A DNA stretch of 36,680 bases. Source: a virus. Where the stretch lies: the IMG/VR virus record IMGVR_UViG_3300036766_000436, positions 1-36,680 of that record; one strand, given 5' to 3'. Positions 21,922 to 26,896 of this stretch are shown in pieces. The notes under the pieces were generated by a model. It made no database searches. It saw nothing but the letters and a program-made list of their open reading frames with translations, and was not told where the DNA came from. The translations under genes were made by a program, and so were the position numbers. Positions within the stretch are counted from its first letter, which is position 1, and the number at the start of each line of letters is the position of its first letter.

Positions 21922-22161
21922 ATGGCACTCACTGACAGCGATAAAGATGTCCTTGAGGAGATAGCGAAGTTAGACGGGCAATGCCTAGAATCTAACAGGT
22001 GTAAACGATGTCCATTCAGAGCCATATGCTTGCCAGAGTTCTTAAATCCAATCCCTCCCAGCCAACCGCAGAGATTAAAGATGGCGCAGGATGTTCTGGC
22101 TCATCATTATCTGGTAGACGAGGACATGGAGATAACGGATCACAAGTGGGACAAAAAGTAG
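21922..22161 (+). CDS. Small Cys-motif protein (paralog B)
   Basis: A 79-residue protein beginning directly after the stop of paralog A. It shares the VLEEIAK-type helix and then C...C..CP...C (GQCLESNRCKRCPFRAICL), and ends in a helix with KMAQDVLAHHYL. GAGGC lies 11 nt before the ATG inside the previous gene. Function unknown; both proteins are acidic and cytoplasmic by appearance. Confidence 0.65.
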   Translation: MALTDSDKDVLEEIAKLDGQCLESNRCKRCPFRAICLPEFLNPIPPSQPQRLKMAQDVLAHHYLVDEDMEITDHKWDKK

Positions 22162-22265
22162 TTACGGACGTAAAAGAATTAGAGAGAGCTCACCACGATT
22201 TTAAGATGAAGATGGATCTTATTATCTTTGTCTATAAGCTTTTAGGTTACATCAAGCCAATCTAA
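22146..22265 (+). CDS. Possible 39-residue microprotein
   Basis: A GTG-initiated frame overlapping the end of the previous gene by 16 nt, with GGAG further upstream than usual. It is a charged helix followed by MDLIIFVYKLLGYIKPI. The ending resembles the LLxLLxKLGI motif of the microprotein family described elsewhere in this window, with one extra Leu. The start is uncertain and the gene may not be real. Confidence 0.35.
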   Translation: MGQKVVTDVKELERAHHDFKMKMDLIIFVYKLLGYIKPI

Positions 22266-22278
22266 ACTCAAAATCTGC

Positions 22279-22284
22279 TATAAT
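22279..22284 (+). promoter_or_regulatory. Extended TATAAT promoter
   Basis: TGC-TATAAT-ATTCC is a good extended -10 box upstream of the small ORFs at 22324-22529. No -35 consensus is present at the normal distance. Confidence 0.5.
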
Positions 22285-22388
22285 ATTCCTTAGCCGTACT
22301 AGCTATGGCGGATGGGAGAACCAATGGCTAAATCATTAAGACCACTGAACATCTCATCTTTCTGTTCACCCTCAGCAAAGGACACTAT

Positions 22389-22529
22389 ATGGAAGGCCGC
22401 ATCGATAAGATTGATGTTAAGCGCGATCATAAAGAGCTCATCGACCTCTTTTACCGCATGGAACTCAGGGCTTTCATACAAACTCTATTGCACGAGCACC
22501 GTACCCGATGCGGAGTGAAGTCTAACTAA
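22389..22529 (+). CDS. Possible small protein, start uncertain (perhaps frameshifted)
   Basis: A 46-residue frame of normal composition (MEGRIDKIDVKRDHKELIDL...). It has no ribosome site at its ATG. A strong GGGAG site stands before ATG 22324 in a different frame, whose product is Ser-rich and unlike a protein after the first ten residues. The frame of this ORF is open back to 22332. So the likely gene begins at 22324 and has changed frame by one base, or uses a non-ATG start. Confidence 0.35.
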   Translation: MEGRIDKIDVKRDHKELIDLFYRMELRAFIQTLLHEHRTRCGVKSN

Positions 22530-22553
22530 CTATATTTCCCGACATTGCGCATA

Positions 22554-22706
22554 TCAGGATTTCCAGTCGCCCTGAACGCGTCGAAGAAACTCCTGAAAAT
22601 TTTCGAGTCGCAAGAAGAGTGGACTCCTTGCAGACTTAATACCGAGTTTCGCTAATAAGTCGAGTAGATCCTCTTTAGATCTATCTCTCAAGTCGTCTTT
22701 TACCAT
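22554..22706 (-). CDS. KLGI-motif microprotein (50 residues)
   Basis: This small gene overlaps the end of the PagL-like gene by 7 nt, with GGAG five bases before ATG 22706. The product starts MVKDDLRDRSKEDLL and contains KEDLLDLLAKLGIKSARSP, an excellent match to the LLxLLxKLGI motif. An amphipathic FLRLENFQEFLRRVQ helix follows. It is a motif-first member, with the motif in the middle and a charged tail, like 27639-27794. Function unknown. Confidence 0.65.
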   Translation of the reverse strand: MVKDDLRDRSKEDLLDLLAKLGIKSARSPLFLRLENFQEFLRRVQGDWKS

Positions 22707-23197
22707 GGGATCTCCACGTGAACTACTATAAAATCTCTACCCATGTTAGGAGTGTAGATGCCTCCAGAAGAGATATGTTTATAGTCGAAGCCAATCATGC
22801 GGTTTCTATCATCTCTGACGCCTATGAATAAATCTTGGTTAAATTCAAACCAACCGCCCAACATAGAATCTGACGTGGTTATAACTCCAATGCCCCACAG
22901 AGATCTCATCACGAAGTATCCAGGATTTACCTCGATGCCGATGGAGTAGTTTCCGTATCCAGAACCCTTCCTACCGCCACCGCCGCTGTCGGTAAATAGC
23001 CCAATCTCATATTGTCTGATTAATGGACCAAACCATTCCTCCTCGTATCCTAGCGAGAAAGTTTTAGATTCTCCAGTGCCATACTCACTACTGTTAAAAA
23101 CCCCAAGACCATATCTTAAGAATGTCCCAGACTTGGCAATGGTTGGCACTAATATTAGTAAAGCTGTAATAAGTAGGGTTACAACAAATTTCTTCAA
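22700..23197 (-). CDS. PagL-like outer-membrane lipid A 3-O-deacylase
   Basis: A 165-residue protein. Residues 1-22 form a signal peptide (basic MKKF, then VVTLLITALLILVPTIA). The mature part is beta-barrel-like, with alternating aromatic strands and Gly-rich turns, and ends in a C-terminal aromatic (Trp). Near the end, YKHISSGGIYTPNMGRD reproduces the PagL HxS active-site segment; the residue 14 after the His, normally Glu in PagL, is Asp here. PagL removes an acyl chain from lipid A in the outer membrane. The start is TTG 23197, overlapping the previous stop as TTGA with GAGGAAA upstream. The fold call is good; activity with Asp at the third position is unproven. Confidence 0.65.
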   Translation of the reverse strand: MKKFVVTLLITALLILVPTIAKSGTFLRYGLGVFNSSEYGTGESKTFSLGYEEEWFGPLIRQYEIGLFTDSGGGGRKGSGYGNYSIGIEVNPGYFVMRSLWGIGVITTSDSMLGGWFEFNQDLFIGVRDDRNRMIGFDYKHISSGGIYTPNMGRDFIVVHVEIPW

Positions 23198-23424
23198 TCT
23201 TTCCTCGCTTCATATATAACCATATAGTGATCCATGGGTATCACCTTAGAATATCGAAGTGGATTCCAAAGCTGGTACTCCTTGCTATGCGCAAAGTAAT
23301 GTTGCCTCTCTAAACTTGGATCTTGTATGTTAGGGAAAAATCTCAGCTTACAATTTGCGGCCTCTTTGTCGGTGAGGTAGGGTTCGTATCTACTGGCACC
23401 GATATGTACATAGTGGGTACTCAT
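23194..23424 (-). CDS. Small protein of unknown function
   Basis: A 76-residue protein beginning MSTHYVHIGASRYEP. I choose ATG 23424 because GAGAAGG lies six bases before it; a TTG at 23463 or ATGs between are possible. It is rich in Tyr/Arg/His (LERQHYFAHSKEYQLWNPL), with no hydrophobic segment. It is translationally coupled to the PagL-like gene by a TTGA overlap. No family is recognised. Confidence 0.55.
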   Translation of the reverse strand: MSTHYVHIGASRYEPYLTDKEAANCKLRFFPNIQDPSLERQHYFAHSKEYQLWNPLRYSKVIPMDHYMVIYEARKD

Positions 23425-23495
23425 CCGTCGCCTTCTCTTTCCCATCATGAGGGTTTTATACAACTACCTCTTTAAAGAGTGTGCTCGCTCTCTTT

Positions 23496-23510
23496 CCTGA
23501 TGCAATCAGG
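23496..23510 (-). terminator. Small hairpin after the 23525 gene
   Basis: On the minus strand CCTGAT-TGC-ATCAGG is a perfect 6-bp stem downstream of the stop at 23525. It is not followed by a U-run, so it is a weak terminator candidate or an mRNA 3'-end hairpin. A CTCTTTAAAGAG palindrome lies next to it at 23470-23481. Confidence 0.35.
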
Positions 23511-23524
23511 CGGCCCTCCCTCCC

Positions 23525-23719
23525 CTAAGTCGGATCATAGTTCTTGCACTTCTTTCTCAACTTGTCAAACCTGTACGGGCTCATATAATTAGCCATGCGA
23601 GTATACTGCGCCTCGTTACCTATCCGTAGGCTCTGCAGCAGGTGCAGAAGGTCCACGACAGAGTTGTAGCACCTCTCGCTCTCGCTGAGAGCGATGACGT
23701 ACCTTAAGTACACCTTCAT
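23525..23719 (-). CDS. KLGI-motif microprotein (64 residues)
   Basis: It overlaps the upstream microprotein gene as ATGA. VVDLLHLLQSLRIGNEAQY matches the LLxLLxKLGI pattern with Ser and Arg at the Lys and Gly positions. A tail rich in Tyr/Lys/Arg follows (YRFDKLRKKCKNYD). Function unknown. The motif, the small size and the coupling to another member make it a plausible real gene. Confidence 0.55.
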   Translation of the reverse strand: MKVYLRYVIALSESERCYNSVVDLLHLLQSLRIGNEAQYTRMANYMSPYRFDKLRKKCKNYDPT

Positions 23720-23910
23720 CTTAACGGTCCCCTCAAGATATACTCTCCCGCGCCGTCTTGCCAGACGGACGCGCGTATGCCGAACTTATTAAGCAGAACA
23801 ACTAGATTGAACATGGCTATAAACTTATAACTCTCTGGCGAGGGCACGCAGCGGTTATACTTCTGATGATAAGAGCAGTACGCGCAAGCACAGGTCATCC
23901 CGTGGATCAT
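23716..23910 (-). CDS. Cys/His cluster plus KLGI-motif microprotein (64 residues)
   Basis: The N-terminus has MTCACAYCSYHQKYNRC, a possible zinc site. Residues 30-52 are MFNLVVLLNKFGIRASVWQ, matching the shared motif. This zinc-then-motif layout recalls the genes at 27171 and 27415 on the other strand. The start is ATG 23910 with TATAAT 6 nt upstream and no Shine-Dalgarno; a second in-frame ATG lies four codons later. Confidence 0.55.
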   Translation of the reverse strand: MIHGMTCACAYCSYHQKYNRCVPSPESYKFIAMFNLVVLLNKFGIRASVWQDGAGEYILRGPLR

Positions 23911-23916
23911 TGCGAA

Positions 23917-23922
23917 ATTATA
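23917..23922 (-). promoter_or_regulatory. TATAAT box 6 nt before ATG (candidate leaderless promoter)
   Basis: The minus-strand order is ATAG-TATAAT-TTCGCA-ATG. It lies between the KNGQW-tagged gene and the microprotein gene at 23910. There is no ribosome site. Confidence 0.55.
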
Positions 23923-24207
23923 CTATTGGCCCACACCGGGGTTTGTGTCGGCGTACACGGAGTCCACGCGATGGGACACCTCGCCCCACGTCTTGCGACC
24001 GATGAGGTGCGCAGGCTTCGGGCGCTTTCCTCCGCCGAAGTCGTGGAGAGCACCTTGAGTACCGCGGTCATCGCGAAGACGCCCTTCTTGCGTGGCCTGC
24101 GAGTAAGACTTAAACGGCTTGCCGCCGGGTTTGTCCATGTCCTTCGGCGCGTCTAGCGCCTTATGCAAGGTCCACTGCCCGTTCTTAGCGAAAGAGAGGT
24201 ACTCCAT
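23923..24207 (-). CDS. KNGQW-tagged small protein
   Basis: A 94-residue protein whose start (LSFAKNGQWTLHKA) matches the first residues of the virion-operon gene at 12990-13559. The remainder is basic, Gly/Pro/Arg-rich and predicted disordered (KPGGKPFKSYSQATQEGR, GGGKRPKPAHLIGRKTWG). The coding DNA is visibly more GC-rich than the tail genes. The start at ATG 24207 has TACAAT 6 nt upstream and no ribosome site. The shared tag may mark both proteins for one destination, for example the virion. Confidence 0.6.
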   Translation of the reverse strand: MEYLSFAKNGQWTLHKALDAPKDMDKPGGKPFKSYSQATQEGRLRDDRGTQGALHDFGGGKRPKPAHLIGRKTWGEVSHRVDSVYADTNPGVGQ

Positions 24208-24213
24208 AACTTG

Positions 24214-24219
24214 ATTGTA
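24214..24219 (-). promoter_or_regulatory. TACAAT box 6 nt before ATG (candidate leaderless promoter)
   Basis: The minus-strand order is CTGA-TACAAT-CAAGTT-ATG, with a TGA extension. It lies in the 22-nt gap after the microprotein stop at 24230. There is no ribosome site. Confidence 0.5.
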
Positions 24220-24229
24220 TCAGGTGTAG

Positions 24230-24388
24230 CTATATGTAGAGAGTAGCGAACCGGTGATGAGCTTTAGGAGATAAGAGGTTGAGGGCGTTGCTGTTGCCGT
24301 ATGGGACCTTGATGATGTTGAGCTTCAGGAGCAAGATGAGTAGGTTGCGGGTGGGCTGCGTATCGGGTTGAAGTATTGCCGTGAACAT
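24230..24388 (-). CDS. KLGI-motif microprotein (52 residues, starts MFT)
   Basis: Starts MFTAILQPD; TRNLLILLLKLNIIKVPYG follows. The MFT start is shared with plus-strand members at 27639 and 28177, which supports common ancestry across strands. A Leu/Ala/His-rich tail ends in YI. The gene begins 2 nt after the stop of the preceding member, so the two are probably co-translated. Function unknown. Confidence 0.55.
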   Translation of the reverse strand: MFTAILQPDTQPTRNLLILLLKLNIIKVPYGNSNALNLLSPKAHHRFATLYI

Positions 24389-24390
24389 AT

Positions 24391-24519
24391 TTATTGGTGA
24401 GGGTAGAGAACGCTTAAGTAGTGTTTGTAGGTTTTATAGTTAATAACTTTCAGTTGCCACAAGAGATACATCAGTTTGCGGTGTGGCAGGTAATTTGGGT
24501 ATCGCTGAGATGTTAACAT
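24391..24519 (-). CDS. KLGI-motif microprotein (42 residues)
   Basis: Starts MLTSQRYPN; RKLMYLLWQLKVINYKTYK carries the motif, followed by a Tyr-rich end. The start is set by a TATAAA box exactly 6 nt before ATG 24519, the same geometry as other minus-strand leaderless-type genes. A longer reading frame upstream crosses the operator-like region and is not favoured. Function unknown. Confidence 0.5.
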   Translation of the reverse strand: MLTSQRYPNYLPHRKLMYLLWQLKVINYKTYKHYLSVLYPHQ

Positions 24520-24525
24520 TTTATA

Positions 24526-24531
24526 TTTATA
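24526..24531 (-). promoter_or_regulatory. TATAAA box 6 nt before ATG
   Basis: The minus-strand order is AGG-TATAAA-TATAAA-ATG for the gene at 24519. The operator-like repeat region starts at the upstream edge of this box. Confidence 0.45.
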
Positions 24532-24570
24532 CCTATTAGGAGGTACTGGTACCTGAGTTGACCTATTAGG
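24531..24570. promoter_or_regulatory. Operator-like region: paired direct repeats around a palindrome
   Basis: ACCTATTAGG occurs at 24531-24540 and 24561-24570, start to start 30 bp (about three helical turns). Between them, at 24541-24554, lies the palindrome AGGTAC-TG-GTACCT. The block abuts the TATAAA box of the minus-strand gene at 24519, where a -35 element would be. This suggests a protein-binding site controlling the divergent junction. Confidence 0.45.
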
Positions 24571-24717
24571 AAAGTGGTCACGTGCATAGTAGGCGCGCAG
24601 CGGGTGCCGGTCCCGACTCAAGGGATCCCTTGTAAGGCAAGGCCAGCGGGCCCTGTTTTAAACTCGGGCAGCTTAGAAACCCGAGACTATACAACACTAA
24701 GAGATAACGGAGGACGT
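24571..24717. other. GC-rich gene-free divergent junction
   Basis: No gene is supported in this stretch. It holds a perfect palindrome CAAGGGATCCCTTG at 24619-24632, a CCTTG/CAAGG mini-hairpin just after it, and the hairpin CTCGGG...CCCGAG at 24663-24685. A CTATACA box (24687-24693) and a GGAGG ribosome site serve the gene at 24718. I tested it for a tRNA cloverleaf and found none that closes. Confidence 0.5.
24663..24693 (+). promoter_or_regulatory. Hairpin plus CCCGAGACTATACA box before the small-gene cluster
   Basis: The stem CTCGGG/CCCGAG closes an 11-nt loop, and ACTATACA follows at once. Similar CCCGA-N2-CTATACA or CTATATA strings recur at about 25359, 25574 and 25622, so this looks like a repeated promoter-type element. 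The transcription start is not known. Confidence 0.4.
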
Positions 24718-24831
24718 ATGAGAGTTTACTTTGAGACTGAGAAGGTGAGTGAGGCCGAGTATAGGAAGGCAGTATGGAGACTGCTGGCGGTAGGGATTGG
24801 GATCGTGCTGGTCGTCTGGCTGAGCATCTGA
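24718..24831 (+). CDS. Small single-pass membrane protein (37 residues)
   Basis: A charged N-terminal half (MRVYFETEKVSEAEYRK) is followed by one membrane helix of about 18 residues (LLAVGIGIVLVVWLSI). ACGGAGG six to seven bases before ATG 24718 is a strong ribosome site, which is why this start is preferred over the longer upstream frame. It is the first gene of the plus-strand cluster. Function unknown; such peptides in phage early regions often act on host membrane processes. Confidence 0.65.
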   Translation: MRVYFETEKVSEAEYRKAVWRLLAVGIGIVLVVWLSI

Positions 24832-24858
24832 AACTAAGGAAGGACATAAGGAGAGATT

Positions 24859-25086
24859 ATGAGAACCAAAGAGAGTTTGATGGTGGAGATAAGAGAGCTG
24901 AGCAGGGACTTGGCTGTCAACGGGATGAACTGCAGCATGGCCAAGAGAGGCGGGAACGTAGACCGCATGATAGAGCTTCTGCTGGGAAGGACCGAGATCC
25001 TGAAGAGCATCGCTCACCGGCAGGGATTGTTGATCGAGATCCTTGGGAACGAGATTGAATACTCAACTGAAAGGAAGGTGGCATGA
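24859..25086 (+). CDS. Small helical protein (75 residues)
   Basis: AAGGAGAGATT-ATG gives a clear start. The protein is nearly all helix (VEIRELSRDLAVNGMNC, VDRMIELLLGRTEILKSIAH) with no membrane segment. No family is recognised. Its stop overlaps the ATG of a possible 23-residue ORF (ATGA). Confidence 0.65.
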   Translation: MRTKESLMVEIRELSRDLAVNGMNCSMAKRGGNVDRMIELLLGRTEILKSIAHRQGLLIEILGNEIEYSTERKVA

Positions 25087-25154
25087 GGTTAATCCTGTGG
25101 TTGGTAAGGACACTTCGGTGTCCAAGAAAGGAGGATGCATGGCTGGCAAGATGA
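25083..25154 (+). CDS. Possible 23-residue leader-type ORF
   Basis: The frame starts with an ATGA overlap behind AAGGAAGG and encodes MRLILWLVRTLRCPRKED plus five more residues. It spans the UUCG hairpin and the ribosome site of the next gene and overlaps that gene by 16 nt. Its main effect may be to control translation of the next gene. The protein itself is doubtful. Confidence 0.3.
   Translation: MRLILWLVRTLRCPRKEDAWLAR
25108..25123 (+). promoter_or_regulatory. UUCG-tetraloop hairpin before a ribosome site
   Basis: GGACAC-TTCG-GTGTCC is a perfect, very stable stem-loop. It ends 4 nt before AAAGGAGG, the ribosome site of the gene at 25139. It may protect the mRNA or shape access to that site. 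Confidence 0.45.
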
Positions 25155-25279
25155 AGGAGAAGGCGATAGTGATTGAGGACGAGAAGACAGAGGACATGAA
25201 GGCGTTCGAGGACTTCATGGAGGACCAAGACGAGCACACCTGCACCTGCAGGGAGTGCACGCAGGACTGCGAGGACTAG
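25139..25279 (+). CDS. Small acidic protein with C-terminal Cys cluster (46 residues)
   Basis: AGGAGG lies four bases before ATG 25139. The protein is highly acidic (IEDEKTEDMKAFEDFMED) and ends in CTCRECTQDCED, a likely metal-binding knuckle. It is the last gene before a 430-nt gene-free stretch. Function unknown. A longer upstream start at 25043 would cross the UUCG hairpin and is not favoured. Confidence 0.6.
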   Translation: MAGKMKEKAIVIEDEKTEDMKAFEDFMEDQDEHTCTCRECTQDCED

Positions 25280-25298
25280 GAGATAGGTGTAGGGATGA

Positions 25299-25322
25299 GG
25301 CGGGAGCATAGTCGCTCCTGCC
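25299..25322 (+). terminator. Hairpin after the 25139 gene
   Basis: GGCGGGAGC-ATAGTC-GCTCCTGCC forms a 9-bp stem (one G-U pair), extendable with GATG/CATC. There is no U-run, so it may be a processing or pausing hairpin instead of a strict intrinsic terminator. The 15-bp element follows 14 nt later. Confidence 0.5.
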
Positions 25323-25336
25323 CATCGCCTATGCTA

Positions 25337-25351
25337 CTGACACTGCTACGC
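25337..25351 (+). repeat. 15-bp intergenic element, copy 1
   Basis: CTGACACTGCTACGC. It is followed after 14 nt by CTATATATGAG. It lies behind a hairpin and has no gene immediately downstream. Confidence 0.65.
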
Positions 25352-25516
25352 ACAGGTCCCCGATTCTATATATGAGCATAAGATGACGACGTCAGAGCCG
25401 ATAGGCATTCGGTCGTTAAAATTATAACTTAGCATTGGTCTTATGCGGTCGAGCAAGTACATCTCAAGCCTGAAATAAGGCCGATGATGGAACGGTCCTG
25501 CAGCTCAAGAGATCCG

Positions 25517-25550
25517 GATGGACTGGGAGAAATCCTGGTCCATCTATTTT
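25517..25550 (+). terminator. GNRA-loop hairpin with T-rich tail
   Basis: GATGGACTGGGA-GAAA-TCCTGGTCCATC forms a 12-bp stem with two G-U pairs and a GAAA loop, followed by TATTTTATT. This is a good intrinsic terminator, directly before element copy 2. Confidence 0.65.
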
Positions 25551-25551
25551 A

Positions 25552-25566
25552 TTGACACTGCTACGC
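25552..25566 (+). repeat. 15-bp intergenic element, copy 2
   Basis: TTGACACTGCTACGC, followed after 14 nt by TATACATGAG. It is the nearest copy upstream of the gene at 25711. The TTGACA start resembles a -35 box, but the TATACA is 23 nt away, too far for standard sigma-70 spacing. Confidence 0.65.
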
Positions 25567-25710
25567 CCGAGGCCCGACGCTATACATGAGATCGATATGA
25601 TCCAGATATGAATCACGATTTCCCGACTCTATACATAGTCATAAGAACGATAGCAAATCGGAAACAAGAAATTCCGAAACTATCAAAACACATAACGGAG
25701 GATATTAGTT

Positions 25711-26184
25711 ATGAGTAAGATGACCCAAAAGGCAGCGGTATTCGCGGCAATGTGCAACGTGTTCGAAGTCGAGAGTTTCGACGCAAGAGTCGAGCCGACC
25801 AAGGAACAGCGGGCGACGGTGAACCAGATCTTGTTCGAAGGGTTTCGGGCAGGTCGGATCGAGTTGGATCGTGAGTACGACGACTCAGGACTCAAGGCAT
25901 ACGTCTCAGGTCTTCAGAGCAACTGGCTTCGGAAGGACAAGCGACTGAACGGCAACGTGACGTATGTCGCGAAGAATCCCGGAAGTCGAGCCGGCTCGAA
26001 AGATCCTCAGATCACGGCGATGAGATTGCTTCTGCAGACGAAGTCGGACCCAGCCGATCGCGCTGAGATTCAGAAGTTCATCGACGCCCGAGTGGCTGAG
26101 ATCAAGCCGACCAAGTCGGTCGAACTCACCACTGAGCAGATCGAGTCGCTGAAGTCCCTCGGACTCGGCCACCTCGTCGGATAA
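25711..26184 (+). CDS. Conserved-looking phage protein of unknown function (157 residues)
   Basis: ACGGAGG precedes ATG 25711. The N-terminal helix has MTQKAAVFAAMCNVFEVE; the middle has SGLQSNWLRKDKRLNG followed by NPGSRAGSKDPQI. I have the impression of this NWLRKDKRLNG/NPGSRxG pattern in other large phages, always without assigned function. The C-terminal helix is charged, and an EQIESLKSLGLGHLVG end is reminiscent of the LGI motif but probably unrelated. The gene is markedly GC- and CGA/TCG-rich compared with the tail genes. A hairpin terminator follows. Confidence 0.75.
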   Translation: MSKMTQKAAVFAAMCNVFEVESFDARVEPTKEQRATVNQILFEGFRAGRIELDREYDDSGLKAYVSGLQSNWLRKDKRLNGNVTYVAKNPGSRAGSKDPQITAMRLLLQTKSDPADRAEIQKFIDARVAEIKPTKSVELTTEQIESLKSLGLGHLVG

Positions 26185-26197
26185 GTAAACAGTTCGA

Positions 26198-26226
26198 GTG
26201 GGATCGGGCATCTAGCTCGGTCCCAC
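26198..26226 (+). terminator. Hairpin terminator after the 25711 gene
   Basis: GTGGGATCGGG and CTCGGTCCCAC pair over 11 positions (with G-U pairs) around a short loop. It begins 14 nt after the stop. The 15-bp element begins 5 nt later. No U-run follows. Confidence 0.55.
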
Positions 26227-26230
26227 CCAA

Positions 26231-26245
26231 CTGACACTGCTACGC
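26231..26245 (+). repeat. 15-bp intergenic element, copy 3
   Basis: CTGACACTGCTACGC right after a hairpin; CTATCCCAATG follows 12-13 nt later. It lies upstream of the gene at 26328. Confidence 0.65.
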
Positions 26246-26327
26246 ACCGACCATGCCCTATCCCAATGTTCTGAAACTATAAATTATTATAAGCGGCAAT
26301 AAAGCAGCTTATAAATAGGAGCAAACA

Positions 26328-26531
26328 ATGAGCAAATTCATATTGAACACAATCGGCAATAAGACCTATGTCCAACTCCGCACGCCTGTCGGCAATGCCA
26401 CAGTGGCTGAGCTCGAAGGGGACACACTGACACTTGGCAAATACCCAATGGCCCCAAATTGGCATGCACGTGATCTGACACAGGTCGAAGTGGACATGAT
26501 CTTGGACCTGCTCAACTTTGACGCAGCATAA
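26328..26531 (+). CDS. Small protein of unknown function (67 residues)
   Basis: ATAGGAG precedes ATG 26328. The product is beta-rich at first (FILNTIGNKTYVQLRT, VAELEGDTLTLG) and ends in a helix (VEVDMILDLLNFDAA). It is compact and soluble. No family is recognised. It is preceded by element copy 3 and followed within a few bases by the shortened element copy. Confidence 0.65.
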   Translation: MSKFILNTIGNKTYVQLRTPVGNATVAELEGDTLTLGKYPMAPNWHARDLTQVEVDMILDLLNFDAA

Positions 26532-26534
26532 GTA

Positions 26535-26545
26535 TTGACACACGC
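26535..26545 (+). repeat. Shortened copy of the intergenic element
   Basis: TTGACACACGC equals the 15-bp element with the central TGCT missing. CCCCGAATCAATGAGCATA follows, matching the ATGAGCATA that follows copy 1. It begins 3 nt after the preceding stop and serves the gene at 26607. Confidence 0.45.
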
Positions 26546-26606
26546 CCCGAATCAATGAGCATATAACAAATGGTCGAATGATTCGACTTAACTCGAAGGA
26601 GAATGT

Positions 26607-26795
26607 ATGAAGACTAAGAACCAAGAGAAGAAAGAGCAACGAAACGACTATCACTTTAAAGGCATGATTCACTCAGCTGCCACCAACTCGTGGAACTACG
26701 TGGCCAACAAGCAACATGAGATGAATCGTCGCCAACCTGTCAAAGTGTTCACAAAAGAAGAGATCGAAGCATATAAGAAGTCCAAAGGCATCTAG
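26607..26795 (+). CDS. Small basic protein (62 residues)
   Basis: GAAGGAG precedes ATG 26607. The product is Lys/Gln/Asn-rich and helical (MKTKNQEKKEQRNDYHFKG, VKVFTKEEIEAYKKSKGI). No family is recognised. It stands alone between two copies of the intergenic element. Confidence 0.6.
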   Translation: MKTKNQEKKEQRNDYHFKGMIHSAATNSWNYVANKQHEMNRRQPVKVFTKEEIEAYKKSKGI

Positions 26796-26860
26796 ACTTT
26801 CCCCGAGTAGGCTCATGGACGAGCTGATCTATATCGGTAGGCCAACCGACAGCAGCCCGA

Positions 26861-26883
26861 CTACCTACTACCTACTACCTACT
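26861..26883 (+). repeat. 7-bp tandem repeat (CTACCTA x 3.3)
   Basis: Three exact CTACCTA units plus CT run directly into element copy 4. It could pair with the GTAGG at 26837-26841 as an alternative hairpin. Confidence 0.6.
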
Positions 26884-26896
26884 GACACTGCTACGC
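26882..26896 (+). repeat. 15-bp intergenic element, copy 4
   Basis: CTGACACTGCTACGC immediately after the CTACCTA repeat. It is the only copy upstream of the tandem KLGI-motif gene array that begins at 27055. Confidence 0.65.

Larger units (their letters stand above)
25280..25710 (+). other. Gene-free regulatory stretch with repeated terminator/element units
   Basis: No convincing gene lies here. It contains two hairpins (25299-25322 and 25517-25544), two copies of the 15-bp element YTGACACTGCTACGC (25337, 25552), and three CCCGA-N2-CTATAnAT strings (about 25359, 25574, 25622). A CGGAA...TTCCG hairpin lies close to the ribosome site of the gene at 25711. It looks like tandem promoter units, each insulated by a hairpin. 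Confidence 0.5.

Noticed and set aside
22312-22518. Plus-strand 68-residue ORF with a strong ribosome site
   Set aside because: The start signal is good but the product is Ser-rich and unlike a protein after about ten residues; the neighbouring frame from 22389 looks better, so I report that with a frameshift caveat.
24600-24675. Possible tRNA in the GC-rich junction
   Set aside because: No acceptor stem closes on either strand and no TTCRANY T-loop was found; the palindromes explain the apparent stems.
24917-25309. Minus-strand 130-residue Leu/Ser-rich ORF
   Set aside because: It is antisense to two coupled plus-strand genes with good ribosome sites; long open antisense frames are expected from the GC-rich codon pattern here.
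25552-25586. Standard sigma-70 promoter reading of TTGACA plus TATACA
   Set aside because: The spacing between the two hexamers is about 23 nt rather than 16-18, and other copies keep the 15-mer but not a fixed distance to a TATA string; I therefore report it as a repeated element of unknown type.
26277-26672. Minus-strand 131-residue hydrophobic ORF
   Set aside because: It spans the intergenic element region and the antisense of two plus-strand genes; no start signals were found.
26861-26883. CRISPR-like or phase-variable repeat tract
   Set aside because: The units are 7 bp with no spacers and lie outside a coding frame; a simple short tandem repeat is enough.
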